A DNA stretch of 9,821 bases from Armatimonadota bacterium (lineage in GTDB: Bacteria; Armatimonadota; Armatimonadia; Armatimonadales; Armatimonadaceae). Positions 1 through 5,378 of the stretch are shown here, one piece after another. The notes under the pieces were generated by a model. That model did not search any database. It had not been told where the DNA came from and saw only the letters and a list, made by a program, of their open reading frames with translations. Location: contig JACMIU010000316.1 in assembly GCA_014380985.1 (NCBI GenBank), positions 1 through 9,821 on the forward strand, given 5' to 3'. The stretch's first letter is position 1. Every line of letters begins with the position of its first letter. Both the position numbers and the translations under genes were made by a program.

Positions 1-1
1 A

Positions 2-241
2 CTCAAGAAGCAGTCAGGACACTACGTAATAGAGTTCGACTCCTCCTTGCAATACAAAACATCGAGCATAATGGAAGGAGGACGTGCCTATGATCGCTTC
101 TACTTTCGTGACCGAATGGGTGGACTAATTATTATTCCTCAAAGCAAAATCACCAACTGGAGCACATCAAATCAGCAATCAGTAGACGAAAATGGCAATG
201 TGACCAGTGATCGCAACTTTGAGGAATTCACTCTTGAATAG
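2..241 (+). CDS. C-terminal end of an unrecognised protein (5' part outside window)
   Basis: An open frame enters from the left edge and ends at TAG 239-241, giving the last 79 residues of a larger protein. A TTG at 47 and an ATG at 71 lie in frame, but neither is needed as a start because the frame stays open to the window edge. The visible part is polar, with a short hydrophobic stretch (GGLIIIPQSKI) and an acidic, Asn-rich tail ending FEEFTLE. No family motif is recognisable, so no function is proposed. The G+C content is about 43% by hand count, clearly below the neighbouring genes, which hints at a different origin. It converges on the C39-like peptidase gene across 40 bases (242-281), where I see only a weak 4-bp stem and a run of C, not a convincing terminator. 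Confidence 0.6.
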   Translation, partial: LKKQSGHYVIEFDSSLQYKTSSIMEGGRAYDRFYFRDRMGGLIIIPQSKITNWSTSNQQSVDENGNVTSDRNFEEFTLE

Positions 242-281
242 GTGAAAGTCTGGCTTGTCGTGGCAAGTGTCTCCCCCCGCC

Positions 282-1580
282 CTATTCATCCTCGGCGCGG
301 TCGGCGTCCACCGGCACAACGTCGCCGAACGTCATCACCCAGCGCACGTCCAAAGCCTCCCACTCGTAGATCGCGCCCGCGCCGCCGCCGTTGAAGTAGC
401 GCGAACCGGTCGGCGAATACCTGCCGGTCGGGGCGTCTTTTCGCGCCAGTTGTTCACGGTCGCCCGCCGGATCGTTGACGATAACGCGCCCGTCCGACAG
501 ATAGCCCCGTGCCACCATCAAATGCCCGGCGGGCGTCACCCGTGTGCCGAGGATCACCGGGCGTCCGGCGTCGAGTTCGGCTTTCACCCGCGGCCACGTC
601 GCCTTAGCGTTGTAGAAAATCGCCACGCCCGCGAACGACGGGCGCAGGTGCGTCAGCATTTTCGCGTGAATCGCGCCGCGCCCCGGCTCGCAAATCGCCT
701 TTTGCAGGTTCGGAATCGCCCCGCCGAACGCCGATGTGTGCGGGTATGAATCGCGCACCGTTACCGGCTTTGGCGCGATTTTTTTCGCCCACAGTAGCAC
801 CATCAGGCTCGCGCACGGACCGCACGACCCCGCGCCGTCGAAGCCGTCCGGCGCGTCCCACGCTTGTTGCAGGTACGGCACTTCGAGGTTGACCACGGTT
901 TGCGCTTCGGGGAGCGGTGGAACGTCGCCGTAGTGCCACGGCGCAGGTATAGAGCGCAGGTTGCGCCCCCACACGAGGGCTTCGGGCGTCGGGCGCGTGA
1001 CCCGTACCGGTTGCCACAAACCGTTGCCCCCGGTTTCGGCGGCATTCAGCACGGCGTTTGCGAAAGCGTCCGCCGCATCCCCTTCCCGCCCGCGAAAGCC
1101 GCCGCGTCCGCCCGTGCCGTACCAACCGAGAGCGAAGAACCAGCATTCGAGGATGTTGCGCCCTGTCGGTAGCCGGGATGTTCCGGGGAGCGGCGCACGG
1201 TTCCACGCATGAACCAATAGTTTCGCGCCCTCGCGGATGTTGTGCCGCCAGTCGGAGCGAAGGCGTTCGGCGTCGGCACGGGTTTCCACCGGCACGGAAA
1301 GGATGCCGACGCGACCGGGAGCGGTTTCCACCGGCTTGCCCCCATCACCGAACTGCCGAAAGCGCGAAGCGTGCCATGCCAAACCGCACAGAATCACGGA
1401 AGGGATGCGGTATTCGCGGGCGACAGCGATTACTTCGTCGCGCACTTCGCCCGGCTTAGGATTGACCGCGTTGTGATTTGTGGCGAACGTCGGCGCGGCG
1501 GTGGCGGGCGGCAGGAGGGCGAGAAGGCGAAGAAAGGCGGCGCGGTTCATAGGTAGGGTTTTTCGGCGGGACAAAGGCAT
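282..1580 (-). CDS. Exported C39-like cysteine peptidase with degenerate lytic-transglycosylase-like domain
   Basis: Predicted exported cysteine peptidase of the papain-like C39/C39_2 type, 432 residues. Residues about 11-33 form a signal peptide, and the upstream SRRKTL is Tat-like. Residues about 45-185 resemble a lytic transglycosylase fold (IPSVILCGLAW, then GRVGILSVPV and DWRHNIREGAKLL), but the expected catalytic Glu of the ES motif is His70 in AWHAS. The peptidase part (about 230-420) shows VPYLQQAW with an oxyanion-type Gln, GSCGPCAS with likely nucleophile Cys253, AGHLMVARGY with His353, and VIVNDPAG with Asp370, so the triad looks complete. Two starts are possible: ATG at 1580 (AGGA only 2 bases upstream) or ATG at 1550 (residue 11, no Shine-Dalgarno, but a cleaner signal peptide). 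It is divergent from the Fic gene and shares the 1581-1679 control region. It probably cleaves a peptide outside the cytoplasm; the substrate is unknown. Confidence 0.85.
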   Translation of the reverse strand: MPLSRRKTLPMNRAAFLRLLALLPPATAAPTFATNHNAVNPKPGEVRDEVIAVAREYRIPSVILCGLAWHASRFRQFGDGGKPVETAPGRVGILSVPVETRADAERLRSDWRHNIREGAKLLVHAWNRAPLPGTSRLPTGRNILECWFFALGWYGTGGRGGFRGREGDAADAFANAVLNAAETGGNGLWQPVRVTRPTPEALVWGRNLRSIPAPWHYGDVPPLPEAQTVVNLEVPYLQQAWDAPDGFDGAGSCGPCASLMVLLWAKKIAPKPVTVRDSYPHTSAFGGAIPNLQKAICEPGRGAIHAKMLTHLRPSFAGVAIFYNAKATWPRVKAELDAGRPVILGTRVTPAGHLMVARGYLSDGRVIVNDPAGDREQLARKDAPTGRYSPTGSRYFNGGGAGAIYEWEALDVRWVMTFGDVVPVDADRAEDE

Positions 1581-1590
1581 AATCCTGTTT

Positions 1591-1619
1591 TTGCGTAACG
1601 AAAGAGAAAAGGCTATAAT
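1591..1619 (+). promoter_or_regulatory. Sigma70-like promoter for the Fic gene
   Basis: A perfect -10 hexamer TATAAT lies at 1614-1619. It is preceded at the ideal 17-base spacing by TTGCGT (1591-1596), which matches the first three bases of the -35 consensus. Transcription would start near 1626, leaving about 54 bases of leader before the TTG start at 1680. The element lies in the A+T-rich gap between divergent genes. The -10 is strong and the -35 weak, so an activator or an otherwise tolerant sigma factor is possible. Confidence 0.55.
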
Positions 1620-1638
1620 TTACTTAGTGAAGGCGGCA

Positions 1639-1656
1639 ATGTAAGATGTCTTACAT
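1639..1656. promoter_or_regulatory. Perfect palindrome, likely operator in the Fic leader
   Basis: ATGTAAGA-TG-TCTTACAT is a perfect 8-bp inverted repeat with a 2-base centre. It lies about 13-30 bases after the predicted transcription start of the Fic gene, a classic repressor position, and also upstream of the divergent peptidase gene. Its symmetry and short centre fit a dimeric helix-turn-helix repressor better than an RNA terminator, since no T-run follows directly. The Fic protein has a C-terminal winged-helix region, so autoregulation is a reasonable inference. I did not notice a second copy in the window. Confidence 0.5.
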
Positions 1657-1666
1657 AGCAAAGATA

Positions 1667-1673
1667 TAAGGAG
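1667..1673 (+). promoter_or_regulatory. Ribosome binding site deciding the TTG start of the Fic gene
   Basis: TAAGGAG is followed by six bases and then TTG at 1680. This near-consensus Shine-Dalgarno at good spacing is why the TTG is taken as the real start instead of the in-frame ATG at residue 35. It is the strongest ribosome binding site seen in the window. Confidence 0.7.
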
Positions 1674-1679
1674 TAATTT

Positions 1680-2843
1680 TTGAAACGCGGCATTACCGGA
1701 ACGTATCATAAACGCACTGTTGGGGATGAACCTTTCAGAGCGTTCGTCCCCCATCCGTTGCCTCCTGACCCAGCACTGTTGATGAGCGACGCGCTCACCG
1801 ATTTATCGGAGCAGGCAAACCGTGCAGTCGGGCGTCTCGATGGTTTGTCATTACTTCTGCCTGACATCTCGCTCTTTCTATATTTTTACATACGCAAAGA
1901 AGCCGTGTTATCGTCGCAGATTGAGGGAACACAGTCGTCGCTTTCCGATCTGTTATTGTTCGAGTTCGAGGAAGTTCCCGGCGTTCCGATAGACGATGTG
2001 ACCAAGGTAAGCAATTATGTCGCCGCGCTTGATTTCGGTCTGAAGCGCATACGCACCGATGGCTTCCCACTTTCCTCGCGTCTACTGCGCGAAATACACG
2101 AGGTTCTGCTATCGAAAGGGCGCGGTAGCACAAAAGAACCGGGGCAATTTCGGCGTTCGCAAAACTGGATTGGCGGTAGTCGTCCCGGTAATGCCGCTTA
2201 TGTGCCACCGCCATTTGAATTAGTGCCGGAGTGCATTGGCTCGCTCGAAAACTTCCTGCACGATGTTCCGACGCGCACCCCAACGCTCATCAAGGCGGCA
2301 CTCGCACACGTGCAGTTTGAAACCATTCACCCGTTTTTGGACGGTAACGGTCGTGTCGGTCGCCTCCTTATCACGCTTTTGCTGTGCGCCGAAGGCGCAC
2401 TTCAAGATCCTTTACTGTACCTGTCCTACTACTTCAAACAAAACCGCGCCCGCTACTACGAACTTTTGGACAGGGTGCGTTTTCATGGCGACTGGGAAGA
2501 ATGGTTGGCGTTTTTTCTGACCGGGGTGCGCGATGTCGCCGAACAAGCGGCGGCGGCGGCGCAAAAGATTCTTGCTCGCTTTGATTTGGATCGCCGTGCG
2601 ATTGCCACTCTGGGAAGGCAATCGCCAAGCGCGATTCGGGTACACCAATACATGGAGAAACACGCCCTGCTAACGATTCGTAAAGCGGCGGACGAACTTC
2701 ACGTGACACACCCTACTGTTTTGCAAGGCGTAAAACTGTTGCAGGGTCTTGGCATTGTCAGCGAGATCACCGGCAGACAGCGCGACCGGATTTTTACCTA
2801 CACCGCGTATTTGAAACTGTTAGAGGAAGGCACGAAGCCGTGA
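1680..2843 (+). CDS. Class II Fic-domain protein AMP-transferase with C-terminal winged helix
   Basis: Predicted Fic family enzyme, 387 residues, which by family knowledge moves AMP from ATP onto a hydroxyl side chain of a target protein. An N-terminal Fic_N-like region (about 30-120) carries the inhibitory helix motif SSQIEG (78-83, matching [S/T]xxxE[G/N]), in which Glu82 would block productive ATP binding. This makes it a class II, self-inhibited Fic. The complete catalytic loop HPFLDGNGRVGR is at 217-228, with His217 as the base. The substrate-binding flap probably includes the WIGG and AAYVPPP stretch at 163-178. Residues about 315-375 read as a winged helix-turn-helix (TIRKAADELHVTHPTVLQGVKLL, then RDRIFTY in the wing). 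The length fits the Shewanella/Bacteroides Fic type of about 370-390 residues. All key residues are present, so it should be active when relieved. No separate antitoxin gene lies beside it. Targets are unknown. The G+C content is lower than in the downstream genes. Confidence 0.93.
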   Translation: MKRGITGTYHKRTVGDEPFRAFVPHPLPPDPALLMSDALTDLSEQANRAVGRLDGLSLLLPDISLFLYFYIRKEAVLSSQIEGTQSSLSDLLLFEFEEVPGVPIDDVTKVSNYVAALDFGLKRIRTDGFPLSSRLLREIHEVLLSKGRGSTKEPGQFRRSQNWIGGSRPGNAAYVPPPFELVPECIGSLENFLHDVPTRTPTLIKAALAHVQFETIHPFLDGNGRVGRLLITLLLCAEGALQDPLLYLSYYFKQNRARYYELLDRVRFHGDWEEWLAFFLTGVRDVAEQAAAAAQKILARFDLDRRAIATLGRQSPSAIRVHQYMEKHALLTIRKAADELHVTHPTVLQGVKLLQGLGIVSEITGRQRDRIFTYTAYLKLLEEGTKP

Positions 2844-2870
2844 TCTGCGGCAACGCCCCCGGTTTTCCGG

Positions 2871-2876
2871 TACGAT
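2871..2876 (+). promoter_or_regulatory. Possible -10 element for a leaderless transcript of the TNase/GIDE-like gene
   Basis: TACGAT fits the TANNNT -10 pattern and lies six bases before the GTG start at 2883, the spacing expected if transcription starts on the start codon. No Shine-Dalgarno precedes that GTG, which supports either a leaderless mRNA or read-through from the Fic gene. No convincing -35 was found. The 39-base gap also contains CCGG-TTTT-CCGG, which is too short for a terminator. This is a tentative call. Confidence 0.25.
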
Positions 2877-2882
2877 AAACCC

Positions 2883-4712
2883 GTGCCGATTTTTCGCTTT
2901 TTTCGCCCGCTTCTCGCCGTTGTTTTTGCCGCGTGTTTCGCGCTCGCATCGGGCGCGGCTTGGGCGCAACGAACCGGTGATTCGTTTCGCGGTCACGTGG
3001 TCGCGGTCACGGCGGGCGACACACTTGATGTGCGCGTGTCGGGTTCGTGGACGGTGACGGTGCGGCTTCACGGCGCGGAATGCCCGACGACGCCACGGGC
3101 TTTGCGGGAAACGGCGACGCGCTACACGTCGCGGTTGGTCTTGGATACCGATGTTCGCGTCGAGGTGCGCGGCACGGCGTCGCGGTCGGTCGTCTACGGC
3201 GAAGTGTTTCCGCAAAATGGCGGCAAAAGTGTCAATACGCGGCTCGTGCGCGAAGGCTTGGCGACATGGGCGAAAGAATACGCGCCGACCCGCGCCGATT
3301 TGCAGGTCGCGGAGAACGCCGCGAAGTATGCCGCGCACGGGATGTGGGGCGCGTCCGACGGCTCGAATGTACAACTGCCTGCGTCGCTCGCCGATACGCT
3401 CCGGCGTCAGGCGCGGGCAAAGTCAGCGAAAACAAAGCCGGTCGCCTCAAGGGCAGTGAAAGCAACGCCGAAGCCCGCCGTCGCCGCGCCTTTGAAAACG
3501 AGTGTGGTTGCCGCGCCGCCGTCCGTTCCCGCCGAATCGCCGCTGATTCCTATCGCGGGCGGTGTCGGCACGTTCGCGCTAACGTTACTCGCCCTGTTCG
3601 CGCACGGCGTTTCGCGTGGGTTGCCGTTCGGCGCGAAGCGCACCGGGGCACAGGTTTCGCTGGCTTTCCTTGCCGGGGTGTGCGGCGCGGCGGCGTTCGC
3701 GCTTCCCGTTCGCGGTTTTCAAAGCGCGTTCGCATTTGGCATCCCGCTTGCCGTCTTTGCCGCGTTCGCGCTCCCGTTGCTTGCCGCCGCATTGCTACGT
3801 TTCGGCGGCGCGGTTGCCGGACAGACAGCACGGCTTCGCGGGGAGCCGGTAGACCCGCGTACCTTCAATACCCCCGGCTTTGTGAAACTGCACGGCATCG
3901 CTAAACGGCTACCGGGCGATTTGCCTTGCTCCGATATGGGCGACGTGACGGGTTTGTATGTGCGCGAACGCACGGCACGGTTCACCGCCGAAACCAATAC
4001 CGGGGCGCGGGCGGCGCGTCCGTGCTGGGTGGCGGTGCGCGATTCGACCCTTGCCGCCCCCTTTGAACTCTTCTCCTCGGCGGGCGACGGAACCGGTTCA
4101 GCAGTCGTGCTTTGCGATCAGGACGAGGAACAAACCGTGCAAAACGGTTCGCTCCGCTGGATACCCTACCATGTTGCCCGTTTTTATAACGAAATGCCCA
4201 CCGATAAATGGTTTGCCGCCGCTTACGAAGGCGACACACGCACCGAGGTGTTTTTCGTGCCGCCGAACGCGACGCTCACGGTTTGGGGGACACTTCATGC
4301 GCCTGACCCCAGCCAAACAGGGCGCGATGGTGTACCCATGCCGCGCCTCGCGCCAGACGCCGCGACCGGCGTTCTGCTCCTGTGCGACGGCGCGGAAGCG
4401 CGGGCATACCCGAAGGCGTCGGGACTGATCGGAACCGGCGCGTTGGTCGTAGGTTTGGTCTCCGCGGCGGGCGCGGTGTACGCGGTGTCGGTTGGCGGAA
4501 GTGTTGCCGTTTGGTGCGCCGTTTCCGCGCTGGGGCTTGCGGGAATCGTGTTGCTACTGGCTACTGTGGGGCAGGGGGCAAGTCTTGCTCGCGCCGCCGG
4601 GGGCGAAACCCAATCCGGCGAAACCGACCTGCTCCGGCAGCCGGCGACCGTCGCGTGGCAGGATTACCGGCGAACTGGGTGGGGCGCGTTTATCGCGGGG
4701 GCGGTCGCCTGA
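2883..4712 (+). CDS. Membrane protein: TNase (SNase-like) domain fused to a GIDE-like domain
   Basis: A 609-residue GTG-started protein. Residues 1-28 are a signal peptide (cleavage after AWA). Residues about 33-160 form a staphylococcal-nuclease/TNase domain: VVAVTAGDTLDV, VTVRLHGAECP, a KSVNTRLVREGLATWAKEY stretch and a terminal HGMWGASD. Of the SNase catalytic set, the Arg35 equivalent is kept. The Asp40 equivalent appears as Glu (AEC), Glu43 as Thr and Arg87 probably as Val, so nuclease activity is doubtful. A Lys/Pro/Ala linker spans about 178-220. Membrane helices lie near 221-241, 256-276 and 283-306. Residues about 322-505 resemble a GIDE domain (FVKLHG start, CWVAV, PFELFSS with GDGTGS, ending FFVPPNATLTVWGTLH). 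Two more helices (514-536, 540-563) precede a short tail. With the TNase domain outside, the GIDE-like part would face the cytoplasm. No Shine-Dalgarno is visible. The stop overlaps the Nudix start. The TNase call is firm; the GIDE call is moderate. Confidence 0.85.
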   Translation: MPIFRFFRPLLAVVFAACFALASGAAWAQRTGDSFRGHVVAVTAGDTLDVRVSGSWTVTVRLHGAECPTTPRALRETATRYTSRLVLDTDVRVEVRGTASRSVVYGEVFPQNGGKSVNTRLVREGLATWAKEYAPTRADLQVAENAAKYAAHGMWGASDGSNVQLPASLADTLRRQARAKSAKTKPVASRAVKATPKPAVAAPLKTSVVAAPPSVPAESPLIPIAGGVGTFALTLLALFAHGVSRGLPFGAKRTGAQVSLAFLAGVCGAAAFALPVRGFQSAFAFGIPLAVFAAFALPLLAAALLRFGGAVAGQTARLRGEPVDPRTFNTPGFVKLHGIAKRLPGDLPCSDMGDVTGLYVRERTARFTAETNTGARAARPCWVAVRDSTLAAPFELFSSAGDGTGSAVVLCDQDEEQTVQNGSLRWIPYHVARFYNEMPTDKWFAAAYEGDTRTEVFFVPPNATLTVWGTLHAPDPSQTGRDGVPMPRLAPDAATGVLLLCDGAEARAYPKASGLIGTGALVVGLVSAAGAVYAVSVGGSVAVWCAVSALGLAGIVLLLATVGQGASLARAAGGETQSGETDLLRQPATVAWQDYRRTGWGAFIAGAVA

Positions 4713-5377
4713 TGCCGCCGAATACGCTGGAGAAAGTCACAGCGTTCGTGACGCGAGATGCCAAGCAAGGGCGCGAACTGCTCCTGTTCCGTCATCCTTC
4801 CGGCGGCATTCAACTGCCCGCCGGAACCGTGGAGGAAAACGAAACCGCCGCGAACGCCGCTCTACGCGAAGCGCAGGAGGAAACCGGGCTAACCGCGCTG
4901 ACGATTGCCGCGTACTTGGGCGCGGAGCCGCAAGCATTGCCGGACGGTGGGCGCGTGATTTTGCGCCGAACCGTTTTGTTTCAACACGCCGCGCCGGACG
5001 CCCCCGAAACGATTCCGAACTTCGTCTTTCACGGGTTGCGACGCGGGCTTTATGTCCGGCAAACCGGCGAGGCGGAGCAGGGGCGCGTTCCCGTCGTCTA
5101 CGAGGAGTTTGACACGATTTCGGACGGTGGCGCGGCGATTCCGGCGCGAGCGGCGCACGGCTGGATAAACGCGAACGACGTTACAGACACGCTGACGCGC
5201 CACTTCTATCATCTTGTTTCCGCCGACCCGACGCCGGACACGTGGACGCAAAACGCGGAAGAATGGGAACACGCTTTCGATTTGTTCTGGTCGCCCGTGT
5301 CGGTCGCCGCGTCCTTGCTGATACCATCGCAAGCGGCATGGCTCGGCGATTACGCCGAGCAACTACTCGCCGAATGA
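4712..5377 (+). CDS. Nudix hydrolase
   Basis: A 221-residue Nudix hydrolase, by family an Mg2+-dependent enzyme splitting a nucleoside diphosphate linked to another group. The Nudix box GX5EX7REUXEEXGU is perfect at residues 38-60 (G38, E44, R52-E53, E56-E57, G59-L60), inside the usual strand-box-helix context (QLPAGTVEENE). The start chosen is the ATG at 4712, because its residues give a normal Nudix N-terminus (EKVTAFVTR). The open frame continues upstream to 4382, but that part is an Arg/Gly-rich shadow of the preceding gene. The long C-terminal part (RHFYHLV about 168-174, later HAFDLFW and a final SQAAWLGDYAEQLL) resembles that of uncharacterised Nudix proteins of similar size, so the substrate cannot be named. 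The stop of the membrane protein and this start share one base (TGATG), implying coupled translation. No signal peptide is seen, so it is cytoplasmic. Confidence 0.9.
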   Translation: MPPNTLEKVTAFVTRDAKQGRELLLFRHPSGGIQLPAGTVEENETAANAALREAQEETGLTALTIAAYLGAEPQALPDGGRVILRRTVLFQHAAPDAPETIPNFVFHGLRRGLYVRQTGEAEQGRVPVVYEEFDTISDGGAAIPARAAHGWINANDVTDTLTRHFYHLVSADPTPDTWTQNAEEWEHAFDLFWSPVSVAASLLIPSQAAWLGDYAEQLLAE

Positions 5378-5378
5378 C

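Noticed and set aside
242..281. Possible bidirectional terminator between the first two genes
   Set aside because: Only a 4-bp CTTG/CAAG stem and a C-run; no stable stem or T-tract on either strand.
255..749. Plus-strand open frame of 164 codons opposite the peptidase gene
   Set aside because: Arg/His-rich composition and full overlap with the well-supported C39-like gene on the other strand; a GC-driven shadow.
2859..2870. CCGG-TTTT-CCGG as a terminator after the Fic gene
   Set aside because: A 4-bp stem with no following T-run is too weak for intrinsic termination.
4382..4711. Upstream extension of the Nudix reading frame (110 codons)
   Set aside because: It lies inside the membrane-protein gene in another frame, is Arg/Gly-rich with no domain, and the ATG at 4712 gives a normal Nudix N-terminus with TGATG overlap.
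4800..4824. 7-bp inverted repeat CCGGCGG...CCGCCGG
   Set aside because: It lies inside the Nudix box region of the coding sequence and is explained by GC-rich Gly/Pro/Ala codons; no regulatory context.
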